Shown: positions 24,514 through 33,222, counted from the first letter of the stretch. The stretch is DNA of 35,469 nucleotides from Rhodopirellula sp. SM50 (GCF_002289565.1 NZ_NTFY01000010.1:1-35469); one strand, 5' to 3'. A program made the numbers and translations. The notes: a model not told the origin generated them from the letters alone.

Positions 24514-25013
24514 TGGTCCGCCTCCTGATCGTTCTCGGCGGGTTCAGCGTCGTCGGAGTTTGGCTCGTCGGAGTTTGGCTCGTCGGGACTGGACGATTCC
24601 GCGGAGGTGGTCGGCAGGGGATTGATCCAAGCGACCAGGGTGACCGGCAACGGGTCACCATCGCGAGTCCATTGCAGCGACAATTCGATGCGTTTACCGT
24701 CGTCGTCGTCAACGAGGGTGCCATCGATCGTCGCGTCATGCAAAACGTCTGCGATCGCCGGTGACACCGTCAGTTGTTCGATTGCTTGGCGTCTGGGTTC
24801 AGCCGGCATCGCGATTAGTCGGTCCAGTTGTCCGGATAGTTCATCGGCGGCAAGCTGTTGGTGGCGGGTTTGTTTCCAAATCCGCGCCGAACGGATCACC
24901 ATCGGGACGGCGACCGAAAGCATCACCAGCGTGACGCCGGCCGCGATCAGCGTTTCGAGCAACACGAGCCCATTGCGTCGGCAACGTTTTCGTGGGTGGT
25001 GGGGGTGGAGCAT
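24510..25013 (-). CDS. GspI/PilV-like minor pseudopilin
   Basis: A 167-residue protein with RRNGLVLLETLIAAGVTLVMLSVAVP near the N-terminus, fitting the GspI/PilV prepilin motif (Gly, then hydrophobic run with Glu5). A helical stretch LAADELSGQLDRLIAMPAE and a beta-rich middle follow. The C-terminal about 30 residues are an acidic, Asp/Glu/Pro/Ser tail with two exact SDEPN units, encoded by a 15-bp direct repeat. It lies 13 bp after the last GspF-like gene. In classical T2SS operons GspI, J and K are adjacent in this order, as here. Confidence 0.75.
   Translation of the reverse strand: MLHPHHPRKRCRRNGLVLLETLIAAGVTLVMLSVAVPMVIRSARIWKQTRHQQLAADELSGQLDRLIAMPAEPRRQAIEQLTVSPAIADVLHDATIDGTLVDDDDGKRIELSLQWTRDGDPLPVTLVAWINPLPTTSAESSSPDEPNSDEPNSDDAEPAENDQEADQ
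24551..24580. repeat. 15-bp direct repeat in pseudopilin tail
   Basis: CGTCGGAGTTTGGCT occurs exactly twice in tandem (24551-24565 and 24566-24580) and encodes the repeated SDEPN pentapeptide on the minus strand. Likely slipped-strand expansion in a disordered tail. Confidence 0.8.
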
Positions 25014-25026
25014 GGAAGTAAGTGGA

Positions 25027-26103
25027 TTAAGCGAGTGAAGTGACCAAGTTTGTCAGGGTTTGCATGACGGCGATCGTGATCCAACCGACAAACAGCCCCA
25101 GAACAATGATCGGAATGTGTTGCAGCACGCGGGCCATCGATTCCGCTTGTTGGTAGGCATGTCGGCGTTGTTTGACGGCCAACGTGTCGAGAGTCCAACC
25201 GCGGAGTGGCGGCGATTGGATTTTGTTGATCTTGTCGGCCTGGTTCTTGCGGATCAAACCTTGGTCGGCCAGTTGAATCCAGATGTCCGCATCGGTCTGG
25301 GCATCGGTGCGGGCGCGGAGCAGGCGTTTTCGGGTTCGACGGTCGGGGTGGAACTGGGCCGCGGCGGTCACTGTCGGCGCGATCGGTGTGCCTTGTCGGG
25401 TGGGCACGGCCAATAATCGAAGCAGACCGGCGGATCGTCGTTCGGCGGTCGTCGGCAGAAGTCGTCCCAGCGGGGAGAGTCGAATTCCACGCCGTATGTC
25501 TTCAAAGAGCATCAGGATGCAGGCACCCAACACGACGAGCAGTGCGATCGGAACAACGGCCGCGAAGGTTTCGCTGAAACCGACCAGTGCGAGCATCAGC
25601 GGCGGCAATTCCATCGCAAACTCTTCGAAGATATTCTCGAAGGTTGGGACGATAAAAATCATCAAGAACGACGCGACCAGGATTGCAAAGCAGAGCACGC
25701 CGAGGACGTAGCCGAGCATGCCGCGAATGATTTCACCGGCCGCGGTTTGGCCCGCGTCATCGCTTCGCTGCAACAAGAACGCAAACGTGTCATCAAGCGT
25801 CTGAGTTTCGATCGCACATTGAATCGCCAACGTGTCGTCTTCATCCAAGACACCCGGCGTGTGCGCCAGTGCGGCGCTCATCGAACTGTTCGCGGCGATC
25901 CAACGCTGAAGCATCATCAGCTTTTTGCCGTAGCGACCGGGATGCTCGGCCGCCAAATTCCGAATCAACGTTGTCGGATCCAGACGTTGCGAGTGGGACA
26001 GTGCCAGAATTCGAAGCAGCGCGTTCTGTTTGCTGCGCGTCGAATTGCCGACCAGCCCACTGGGAAGCATCGAATGGAGCAGTCCGGAGAGAAAATTGAA
26101 CAT
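25027..26103 (-). CDS. GspF/PilC family inner-membrane protein, copy A
   Basis: A 358-residue polytopic protein of the T2SSF (GspF/PilC) family, the inner-membrane platform that pairs with an assembly ATPase. N-terminal cytoplasmic helices (MLQRWIAANSSMSAALAHTPGVLDEDD) precede TM1 with the family hallmark MIFIVPTFENIFEEFAMELPPLM; TM2 (VVPIALLVVLGACILMLF) and a C-terminal TM (IIVLGLFVGWITIAVM) follow. The frame is open to 26229, but ATG 26101-26103 avoids overlap with the upstream gene and leaves 8 bp. The cytoplasmic domain between TM2 and TM3 is diverged from canonical GspF. It is the third of three consecutive GspF-like genes. Confidence 0.8.
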   Translation of the reverse strand: MFNFLSGLLHSMLPSGLVGNSTRSKQNALLRILALSHSQRLDPTTLIRNLAAEHPGRYGKKLMMLQRWIAANSSMSAALAHTPGVLDEDDTLAIQCAIETQTLDDTFAFLLQRSDDAGQTAAGEIIRGMLGYVLGVLCFAILVASFLMIFIVPTFENIFEEFAMELPPLMLALVGFSETFAAVVPIALLVVLGACILMLFEDIRRGIRLSPLGRLLPTTAERRSAGLLRLLAVPTRQGTPIAPTVTAAAQFHPDRRTRKRLLRARTDAQTDADIWIQLADQGLIRKNQADKINKIQSPPLRGWTLDTLAVKQRRHAYQQAESMARVLQHIPIIVLGLFVGWITIAVMQTLTNLVTSLA

Positions 26104-26111
26104 GGGATCGA

Positions 26112-27182
26112 TCAGGAGGAGAGAGACGAGACCAGGCTGACCATCGGCGAAAACAGCGCGAGGACGAGAAAACCGATCATCAGGCCGACACCGATGACGG
26201 TGAATTGTCCGAGGATGAACGCGACCCAATCCTTGCGACGCATCGACAAGTCACGATAGCTGGCGGCCAGTTCGCGAAGCATCGTGGTGTTGGGCGGCGA
26301 GGGGACGGGCTGGGCGGACGGTAGGGCGGGGTTGAGTGCAAACAGAAAGTTCGGCGGAAAGATCAACGCGGAACGGGTCCGGTGCAACAGGCTCGCGTCG
26401 TGGCCGGCTTGGATCGCAAGGTCGCCGACCAGGCTCCGAATCGCGACGTCGGCATTGGATTCGGCAGCGATCTTGAGCGCCCGATCCAGTTGGATCCCTT
26501 CGTCGACCAGTTCCGCGACTTGCAATGCGACCTTGGCCAACGACTGTCTCATCATCGGGCCGTGCACCGACGTTCCGAACAGCTTTCGTTTGATGGGGGT
26601 GTCGCCGATCCAGACCCACAGCAACCCCGCCACGCCGGACAGAAACGTGCACAGCAGGATGAAGGCCAGCAGGGGATGGGCGTTGACCCCTCGCGATAGA
26701 TTGATCAACGCCTCGGTCGGGGCCGGCAGTCGCAATCCGAACTCCCGGTACATTTCATCAAAAGTCGGGACCAGGAAGACGATCACCGCCATTAGCAACG
26801 CGATCGCGATCAGCATCAGGATCAGCGGATAGGCGATGGTGCGTATCTTTTTGGTACGCAGGCTGTGCTGGAAGGCGGACTGTTCGAGCATCGCGGTCAA
26901 CGCATCGGTCGTCGCCGCGGACGACTGCAGCGTGAGCAGCCAACACTGCTCTGGGAATCGGGCGACAAGCTGCGCGGAAGTCGCGCCCTCGTCGAGAGCG
27001 GTGGCGAGCTGACGCAGTGTGTTGCGTGTCCAAACGCTCGGGATCTCTTGGGCGATGTTTCGCAGTTGCGCCGGCAAGTCCTTGCGCGTGTTTCGCACCT
27101 GCTCGATGCGCTCGTACAGCGACTTCATCGGAACCAGTGTCGTTTCGCCGCGCGGGGCGTCGCCTTTGGATTCAATCTTCAT
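26112..27182 (-). CDS. GspF/PilC family inner-membrane protein, copy B
   Basis: A 356-residue protein with the GspF plan: N-terminal helical cytoplasmic domain (LRQLATALDEGATSAQLVARFPEQ), TM1 with the clearest hallmark of the three (VIVFLVPTFDEMYREFGLRLPAPTEALI), TM2 (LLAFILLCTFLSGVAGLLWVW), a second cytoplasmic domain (ALQVAELVDEGIQLDRALKIAAE, matching LAxLVxxGxxLxxAL of GspF), and a C-terminal TM (FTVIGVGLMIGFLVLALF). A proline-rich loop (NPALPSAQPVPSPP) is inserted before the last helix pair. Its start overlaps the stop of copy C (ATGA). The ATPase partner expected for such a protein is not in the window. Confidence 0.85.
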   Translation of the reverse strand: MKIESKGDAPRGETTLVPMKSLYERIEQVRNTRKDLPAQLRNIAQEIPSVWTRNTLRQLATALDEGATSAQLVARFPEQCWLLTLQSSAATTDALTAMLEQSAFQHSLRTKKIRTIAYPLILMLIAIALLMAVIVFLVPTFDEMYREFGLRLPAPTEALINLSRGVNAHPLLAFILLCTFLSGVAGLLWVWIGDTPIKRKLFGTSVHGPMMRQSLAKVALQVAELVDEGIQLDRALKIAAESNADVAIRSLVGDLAIQAGHDASLLHRTRSALIFPPNFLFALNPALPSAQPVPSPPNTTMLRELAASYRDLSMRRKDWVAFILGQFTVIGVGLMIGFLVLALFSPMVSLVSSLSS

Positions 27183-28120
27183 CGGTTCAACACCTCCATG
27201 GCACCCTCGGATTGCAAGATCGCGATCCAGGGCAGGAACGTGGCCAAGCCATAGCCGAGCACGATCAACCCGGCGAACAGCAAACCGATAAAGGCGGGCA
27301 GTTTTGTCACAATGGTTTGGCGACGGTCGCCGGCCAAAAAGTGGTAAAACCCGGCCAGACGGCTCAACGCTCGCGCTTGGGACTGCGGGGCTCCGTTGCG
27401 GACGATGTTTTCGGCGATCGGGCGGATCGGGACCTGCGGAGAAACACTGGTGCTGGCCAGCGAGAGCGCCGTTTCATGGTCGACACCCGACGCGATCAGC
27501 ACTGCCAATCGCCGCGATTGTGATTCGGCCGCAAGCCAACGCGAGTAAGCGGTGCCGCCGGGAAAGCGTGACAACAGCGGGCCGTTGACCAGTTTGCGCC
27601 AGATCCACCAGCACGCGAACATCAGGATCGGAAAGCCAATGACCCAATACGGCATGGCACCACGGATCGCAATCAACCACCCGGTCACACCGCTGGGGGT
27701 CAGCCCCTGTTGGGTGTATTGAGTTTCGATCGACGGAACCGAGAGCGTGCAGAAGATGATCATCCCGAGGTAGGCGAGCCCGGCGACGACAAGTGGTTCT
27801 TTGATCGCTTGGCGGAGCGGGCCGGCCGTCGCTTCGCGATCAAGCTGTTGGATCGCGATCGACTCGAACACCGGCACAGGATCGTCGGACGCCAGCAAGA
27901 TTCGCGCGATCGCCCGATAACGTTCCGGCAAGTCATGTTTCTCCAGCAACGCATCGGGCGAAAGGTCGCGTCCGACATCGACGAGCAACCGTTCGTTGAT
28001 TTCACCAAGCCGTTCCGCCGTCTCGCTCCCGAGTCCAAAGTCCAACGGAATGTTTAGGCCAATAATGGCGATCGCTTGCTGGTTGAGAGAGAGAAGTCGC
28101 GCAGCGGTAGATTCAGACAT
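27179..28120 (-). CDS. Diverged GspF-like inner-membrane protein, copy C
   Basis: A 313-residue protein, first gene of the operon. The topology resembles GspF (cytoplasmic domain 1-105, TMs at about 107-128 and 157-173, second cytoplasmic domain with RRLAVLIASGVDHETALSLAS, final TM about 275-302). The hallmark after TM1 is weaker (CTLSVPSIETQYTQQGLTP). The LAVLIASGVDHETALSLA segment matches the LAxLLxxGxPLxxAL repeat of GspF. Shorter than the family norm of about 400. Start ATG 28118-28120; promoter presumably in the palindrome-bearing spacer upstream. Confidence 0.7.
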   Translation of the reverse strand: MSESTAARLLSLNQQAIAIIGLNIPLDFGLGSETAERLGEINERLLVDVGRDLSPDALLEKHDLPERYRAIARILLASDDPVPVFESIAIQQLDREATAGPLRQAIKEPLVVAGLAYLGMIIFCTLSVPSIETQYTQQGLTPSGVTGWLIAIRGAMPYWVIGFPILMFACWWIWRKLVNGPLLSRFPGGTAYSRWLAAESQSRRLAVLIASGVDHETALSLASTSVSPQVPIRPIAENIVRNGAPQSQARALSRLAGFYHFLAGDRRQTIVTKLPAFIGLLFAGLIVLGYGLATFLPWIAILQSEGAMEVLNR

Positions 28121-28244
28121 GAAAAGGCTTGCCGGCGGCGGAAGGGATCATCAGGGCAAAAGGCTGATGCGCCGGCGTCGCGGATTTGTCTGATCGATTG
28201 AAAAATTATCGTGAATGCCCGAGAGGCGGGCACGCGGTCCGCAT

Positions 28245-28331
28245 GCGAGGCGTAGGTCACGCTGTGCATGCCAAGGCAGTAGGGCATGCTGTGCATGCCA
28301 TTGGTCACGCACAGCGTGACCTACGCCTCGC
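28245..28331. repeat. 23-bp perfect inverted repeat with nested repeats
   Basis: Arms 28245-28267 and 28309-28331 are perfectly complementary over 23 bp, enclosing a 41-nt loop. A 13-base word GCTGTGCATGCCA occurs directly repeated at 28261-28273 and 28288-28300, and a smaller palindrome GGCATGC-TGT-GCATGCC lies at 28283-28299. No T-run follows on either strand. It separates the GspF operon promoter region from the 3' end of the metallophosphoesterase gene. Confidence 0.9.
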
Positions 28332-28397
28332 CGGCGGAGCCGGCTGGGATGGCAAGCAGGATGCTTACCCCACTTCGTCCTTGCAGCGCGTTGTACC

Positions 28398-30398
28398 CTA
28401 CTCCACCGGAACGAGCTTGCTGGTTTTGCCCAGCAATCCGTTGGCGGCCGACGCACTGTGATCGAGCAGAAACGGTCCGATGGTGCGATCGAAGTGGTGC
28501 AACAGCACGGTCGTTGCGTCGGGCTCGTGACGCTTCGCTGGCGTGAAGTCGTCATCGTAGCGGACTCCCGTTGACAGTCTGAATTCATCCAGCTGGCCTG
28601 TAAACGATCGAGTCGGATTGCCGCCGTGATCGGGATCGGCACCGAGAAACAACGGCAACTGGTTCGGTTTGCGTTTCCCCTTGGCGGGCTTGGATGCAAC
28701 CCGTTTGCCGTTGAGGTACAAGACCACGTTGTTCCCATCGTAGACGCCGGCAAGGTGCGACCACTGGTTTAGCGGCAAAGCGTCTTGGCTGATCGCCGAG
28801 ACGTAGCGGCCGCCCAGGTGCACGTCGAATTGGACGATTCCGTGGTCGGAGAAAAACGCGTACTCAGAGCTTTGTGTTTTCGCGATGATCGCGTCAAAGC
28901 CATCTTGGCGTGTCGGTTTGATCCAGGTTTCGATCGTGAAGGGGCCAGAGGGCAGTTCGAACGCATCGTCGCGGATCGCGATCGCGGAGGCTTCGTCGTT
29001 GACCAGCAGCGATTGGTTGGTCGACGGGGCAAAAAAGTCAGCTGGAACCTCGCTCAATTGCAGCCCGATCGGGAACTCCGCCTCGGGCAAGTCGACCGCA
29101 ACGTTCTCGCCGAGGTAGCGTTTGGCGATCGTGACCGCAGGGTTGCTGGTTGCGACGCCGGCGTTGGGGCCGCGACGGATCACGAATTCAACGGTCTTCG
29201 TTTCGCCCGATTGCAGCTTGATGTGTTGATGATCGAGCGTCGATGACCATTGGCTTTCCAGCGATGGGCGAGCCATCAGGATCGTCAACTCGACGGGGTG
29301 CTCGGCGGGGTTGTCGAGTTGCAGTTTGACGGCTCCGTTGGCCGAACCGTCGAACGAGAGCATCACGTCTTCGGAAAGTTGTTCCGGTCGAATCGATTGG
29401 GCCAGTTGAATCTCTTTCAAAAACTCTGGCGTGAATTGCTTGGGGTCAAACACCGCGCCGACCGGCAGCGACGAGACGGTGATGCGTTTGGGACGCACGG
29501 TGACGACGTTGAAGTGATGCAGATGGCCCGCGCCGGGGATCGGCAGATCGTTGGGGATGTGGCCGCCGGTGGTCGCCAAGGCGTAGTACTCGATGCCGTC
29601 CTTGACGCCGTCGTAACGCATCTTGTGGATGTGTCCGGCGAAGACGGCGGAAACATTACCCGCATCGGCCAAGCGTTGATGGACGGTGTCCCAGTTGGAG
29701 CCGGTGTAGCCGCCGCCGATCCAGCGCGGATGATGCAGGAACACGAACACATGATCCTGGCCGGAGAGATCCTTCAACGCTTGATCGAGAAAGTCAAGTT
29801 GTTGCTGGCTCATCTGTTGCAGACGCCCGGCGTTGAACGCTTTCATGTTGGTCGCCGCGTCGCCTTCGTCGCTGTACAGCACGATGAAGCCGGCGTTCTT
29901 GTGGCGGAAGGAATACCAGAGCGGACCAAAATGTTTTTCATAATTGGTTTCGTGGTGTCCCGGAGGTGCGGGGTTGTCGCCGCGCCAGTAGATGTCGTGG
30001 TTTCCCGCCACCGGGAACCAACGCATTTTCAGACGATTCATGATCTGTTTGTATTCGTCGGCTTGCTCAAGCCACTCGGGAGTTTCGTTGTAACCTTGGA
30101 TCAAATCGCCGACGGTCATGACCAGATCGGGGTCCAGCAGATTGGTATCGGCGACGGCTTGTTCGAGCACCTTTAAACCGGCGGGGACGCCCCCGGTTCG
30201 ATCGCCGTAGACGATGAATTGAAATCCGTCTTCGGCGACCGTCGGCGCGATGACTTTTGCCGCCGACCGCGTCGTCAAGACGCTTGGTGCGGTGTCGTGG
30301 CGGTGCGGGTGATCGCCGCTGGTTTCATGAGCCGATGCGATCACGGATGTGAACAGCGCGGTGGCAACGAACAGTGAGACACGCGTAGCAAGATTCAT
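28398..30398 (-). CDS. Secreted metallophosphoesterase with LamG-like domain
   Basis: A 666-residue protein with a Sec signal (residues 1-23, ending ASA). Residues about 58-290 are a calcineurin-type phosphoesterase: VYGDRTGG, VGDLIQGYNE, AGNHDIYW, FLHHPRW and FAGHIHKMRYD supply the usual two-metal ligands. A beta-rich middle domain of unknown type follows (about 330-460), and residues about 490-650 resemble a LamG/concanavalin-like fold (FTIETWIKPTRQDGFDA, WSHLAGVYDGNNVVLYLNGK, GQLDEFRLSTGVRYDDDF). It probably acts in the periplasm or on the surface on an unknown phosphate ester. Transcribed alone; a ribosome site is not obvious. Confidence 0.88.
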   Translation of the reverse strand: MNLATRVSLFVATALFTSVIASAHETSGDHPHRHDTAPSVLTTRSAAKVIAPTVAEDGFQFIVYGDRTGGVPAGLKVLEQAVADTNLLDPDLVMTVGDLIQGYNETPEWLEQADEYKQIMNRLKMRWFPVAGNHDIYWRGDNPAPPGHHETNYEKHFGPLWYSFRHKNAGFIVLYSDEGDAATNMKAFNAGRLQQMSQQQLDFLDQALKDLSGQDHVFVFLHHPRWIGGGYTGSNWDTVHQRLADAGNVSAVFAGHIHKMRYDGVKDGIEYYALATTGGHIPNDLPIPGAGHLHHFNVVTVRPKRITVSSLPVGAVFDPKQFTPEFLKEIQLAQSIRPEQLSEDVMLSFDGSANGAVKLQLDNPAEHPVELTILMARPSLESQWSSTLDHQHIKLQSGETKTVEFVIRRGPNAGVATSNPAVTIAKRYLGENVAVDLPEAEFPIGLQLSEVPADFFAPSTNQSLLVNDEASAIAIRDDAFELPSGPFTIETWIKPTRQDGFDAIIAKTQSSEYAFFSDHGIVQFDVHLGGRYVSAISQDALPLNQWSHLAGVYDGNNVVLYLNGKRVASKPAKGKRKPNQLPLFLGADPDHGGNPTRSFTGQLDEFRLSTGVRYDDDFTPAKRHEPDATTVLLHHFDRTIGPFLLDHSASAANGLLGKTSKLVPVE

Positions 30399-30516
30399 GG
30401 AAGCGATGGGAGAGAGGGTGGGAGAGAAATTGGAGTGAAGCCGTTTCCGATCGATGTTTCAGTCGACAGGGTCATTAGAACGCCGCGATGAAACCGGGAA
30501 ACGTCTGTTGGGAAAA

Positions 30517-30912
30517 CTAAACGGAACCTTCATTCCCTTGCGGGGGTGCTTCATCGGGTCCGTTGAGCACTTGAAAGACTTCGGCCCCAGAGACGACACC
30601 GAGTTTGGCGGCCGAAACAAAATCGATAAGGAACCGACCGATCATCATTGCCAGGAGTGACTCTCGATACCCCATCGCACGCTCCACCAGATAGCCGTCG
30701 ACCAATTCACACACATTGCCTTGCCGGTGTGCCTCGCGTAGTTCATCGGGGCCGGCGGGTTCGGCGATTCCCGAGTACAGGCGATCGGCGGCAATTCCGC
30801 CCAAATCCGTCAGCACGTCCGCCACACGATGCGTGACGGTCAGATTCCGTGGCGGATGGGGAGGGGGCGCATCGGCCGGCGGCGAGGCATCGGGATTGGG
30901 TGCGGTGCTCAT
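30517..30912 (-). pseudogene. Truncated Uma2-family (DUF820) nuclease remnant
   Basis: A 131-residue frame: a proline-rich leader, then RNLTVTHRVADVLTDLGGIAADR and CELVDGYLVERAMGYRES, followed by LGVVSGAEVFQVL, which correspond to the N-terminal half of the planctomycete Uma2-family proteins (usually about 200 residues). The expected continuation (the PD-(D/E)XK catalytic core) is missing; the frame ends with an unrelated NGPDEAPPQGNEGSV. No remainder was found in the 120 bp after the stop. I read this as a gene decayed by truncation; a short functional derivative cannot be excluded. ATG 30910-30912. Confidence 0.65.
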
Positions 30913-30955
30913 GCCATCAGTTTAATCCGGCGGAACGCCGCGCGGCAAACGACGG

Positions 30956-31528
30956 CTATTCCAACTCGATCGTGTCCATCACTTGATACGTCGGCCCGGA
31001 CTTGTCGAGAAAGCTGGCCATCAGGTGAACTTCGTCGACGACCATTTCGCCGATCTGGATGTCGGCCAGATCCTTCATCGCCTCGACCAACGCATCGCCG
31101 CCCCGTCTGGAATTGCTGCGGGTGCGTCCGAGAGTCAGGTGCGGTGTGTAATCGCGTGGTTCGGGTTTGAATCCCAGGTCGGCGAGTTGCTTTTCCAGGC
31201 CGGCGACCAGTTGGACCAGGTTTCCGGTCGGGTCGTCCACCCCGATGAAGACGACACGTGGTTTTTCGGCATTGGGAAAACCGCCGGTTCCGGCGAACCC
31301 TAATTCAAAGGGTTCCAGGTTGTCGGTCACGCGACGAATCGCTTTGCACACCGCGGGGACTTCGACGTTATCGACTTCGCCGAGAAACTTCAGGGTTAAG
31401 TGAAAGTTTTCGATCGGCACCCATTTGAAGCTGTCGTCGAGCGGTTTGAGCCGTTTCATGATCTTTCCGGCCGCGGAGGTGACGGCGGCAGGGACCGGAA
31501 TGGAGATGAAGGATCGGATCGTTTGCAT
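30956..31528 (-). CDS. thpR: RNA 2',3'-cyclic phosphodiesterase (2H family)
   Basis: A 190-residue protein of the LigT/ThpR 2H phosphoesterase family, which opens 2',3'-cyclic phosphates on RNA. Two HxTL motifs, the defining active-site pair, are present: HLTLKFLGEVD at about residues 43-53 and HLTLGRTR at about 130-137. N-terminus RSFISIPVP is typical. The frame is open upstream to 31771, but ATG 31526-31528 gives the family length; it leaves 33 bp to the divergent start of the YheT-like gene. Function in tRNA processing or repair is inferred from the family. Confidence 0.92.
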   Translation of the reverse strand: MQTIRSFISIPVPAAVTSAAGKIMKRLKPLDDSFKWVPIENFHLTLKFLGEVDNVEVPAVCKAIRRVTDNLEPFELGFAGTGGFPNAEKPRVVFIGVDDPTGNLVQLVAGLEKQLADLGFKPEPRDYTPHLTLGRTRSNSRRGGDALVEAMKDLADIQIGEMVVDEVHLMASFLDKSGPTYQVMDTIELE

Positions 31529-31561
31529 GAATCCAACGCGTTTCTTTACACTGATCGGGAA

Positions 31562-32638
31562 ATGAAAAACTTTGTGCCCCCACCGTTTAAGCCCGACCTG
31601 TTGATCCGCGGCGGGCATTTGCAAACGCTCGCATCGCTTCGGGCACCCGGGCAACAGATCGCCGCTGACGCAAACCACGTGGTGGAGTTGCCGGACGGGG
31701 ACGCCATTGTGCTGCATGAGAACGCAGCGGTCGATGGTGGGGCGGTTGATGGTGGGCGATCGGCGGGTCAATCAGCTGCACCGGAGATCGGTCGGAGGGG
31801 GCCGTTTGGCGATGGCGGGTTTGGCGATGGCGCCGTGGACGGTCGCGCCGTGGTGTTGTTCCACGGGCTCAGCGGTTGTCACGGCTCCCCGTACATGATT
31901 CGTTTGGCCGGCCGGTTCGTGCGGTTGGGGTGGACGGTTTACCGCGTGGACATGCGCGGTTGCGGTGCGGCCCGGGATTTGTCGCGGGGTTTAAGTCACG
32001 CCGGCCGCAGCGAAGACGTGCTGGCCGCGCTGGATTTTGTCGCCCGACGGCATCCGGATTCACCGCTGGCCGCGGTGGGCGTCTCACTGGGAGGGAACCA
32101 GTTGCTGCGTCTGGCCGGTCGGGTCGGTGCGGGGTTGGATGCCCGGCCGGAGTGGTTTGATCGGCTGGAGCGAATCGCGGTGGTCGCCCCACCGATTGAT
32201 TTGGTCCGCTGCAGCGAAAACATGGAGCGGCTCTCCAGACGGTTGTACAACTACTACTTCATCCGCACGCTGTTTGAACGGATCGCGCCGGCGGTCCGCG
32301 AGCGCGAGCATTTCCAGAAGATCGCTTCGCTCGGTCGCCCCAAAACGCTGCTCGAGCTGGATGATCGGCTGACCGCTCCGCTGAGTGGTTTCCAGGGGGC
32401 GTTGGAGTATTACCGACAGTGTGGGGCGACGCATGTGACCGCGTCCAACCCCGTCAAAACCTTGGTCCTGGCGGCAAAGGACGATCCGATCGTGCCGGCG
32501 GATTGTTTCATCCATGCACGATGGCCCGATCGAACACGCGTGTTGCTGACCGCAACCGGGGGGCATGCAGGATTTGTCGGCCGGCAGCGATCGTATTGGA
32601 TGGATGATTGTTTGGTTGCTTGGCTGAATCGACTTTGA
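31562..32638 (+). CDS. YheT-like alpha/beta hydrolase
   Basis: A 358-residue protein. N-terminal PPFKPDLLIRGGHLQTLASL is the signature of YheT/ABHD-type hydrolases. Then LFHGLSGCHGSPYM (oxyanion region), VDMRGCGAARDLSRGL, and GVSLGGNQLL with the nucleophile Ser; a late Asp in LAAKDDPIVPA and His in TGGHAGFVG complete the triad. Between residues about 55 and 95 there is a Gly/Asp-rich insertion with short repeats (VDGGAVDGG, FGDGGFGDG). Substrate probably an ester; not known. Start ATG 31562 has a weak GGGA upstream. Divergent from thpR. Confidence 0.85.
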   Translation: MKNFVPPPFKPDLLIRGGHLQTLASLRAPGQQIAADANHVVELPDGDAIVLHENAAVDGGAVDGGRSAGQSAAPEIGRRGPFGDGGFGDGAVDGRAVVLFHGLSGCHGSPYMIRLAGRFVRLGWTVYRVDMRGCGAARDLSRGLSHAGRSEDVLAALDFVARRHPDSPLAAVGVSLGGNQLLRLAGRVGAGLDARPEWFDRLERIAVVAPPIDLVRCSENMERLSRRLYNYYFIRTLFERIAPAVREREHFQKIASLGRPKTLLELDDRLTAPLSGFQGALEYYRQCGATHVTASNPVKTLVLAAKDDPIVPADCFIHARWPDRTRVLLTATGGHAGFVGRQRSYWMDDCLVAWLNRL

Positions 32639-32713
32639 TTGTGCTGCCGTTCTTCGTGTAAGCTACTGTCTGAGAGAATTGAGTTTCGGGTCGTTTGGGA
32701 CTGAGGCATATCA

Positions 32714-33061
32714 ATGGCTGGTGATTACCACGGCTGGGACCAGGAGGGCGACCGCTGGCGTTTCGCGGATACCGTGGGACGTCCCAAGAATGAGTCGGTA
32801 TTTGTGATCGAGGATTTCGGGGAACCGACCTCTGCCAGGCAGGCTTTGTCCGCGATCATGTCGGCGATGGCTCAATTCAAGAATCGTGTTCAGGTGGTCC
32901 AGACCGACAGAAATAATCGATTGATCCGGAAACTCAAGGAAGCGTCGTTGTTGAGAGTGGCCGATATCAAGGTCGGCCAGACGCAACAGTGGGGCGTTTT
33001 GGGCGTGCATCCCAAGCGACCGACTCCCAAACGGTCCAAGTGGAAATTCTGGGCATCGTAG
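32714..33061 (+). CDS. Unknown 115-residue protein
   Basis: Not recognised. Basic protein starting MAGDYHGWDQEGDRWRF with a TGAGG ribosome site just upstream (about 32700-32705). A central helix AIMSAMAQFKNRVQVV precedes RNNRLIRKLKEASLLRV, and the C-terminus is Lys/Arg/Pro/Trp-rich (KRPTPKRSKWKFWAS). No membrane segment or signal. It lies 75 bp after the YheT-like gene, in the same direction. The good ribosome site and sustained codon bias argue for a real gene. Confidence 0.65.
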   Translation: MAGDYHGWDQEGDRWRFADTVGRPKNESVFVIEDFGEPTSARQALSAIMSAMAQFKNRVQVVQTDRNNRLIRKLKEASLLRVADIKVGQTQQWGVLGVHPKRPTPKRSKWKFWAS

Positions 33062-33222
33062 GCATGGCGTCCGTGACGCTGATGACGCAGCGGGCCGATG
33101 GTCCAACGCCCTGTTCGGCCTATTGATGCCCGCATGCGCTGGCGTCTCGCGCTCAATGGGGAACATCGAAGAAATCGACAGGCCGTCTGGCGGACCTGTT
33201 TCGAAACGGGGGAGATGAAACG

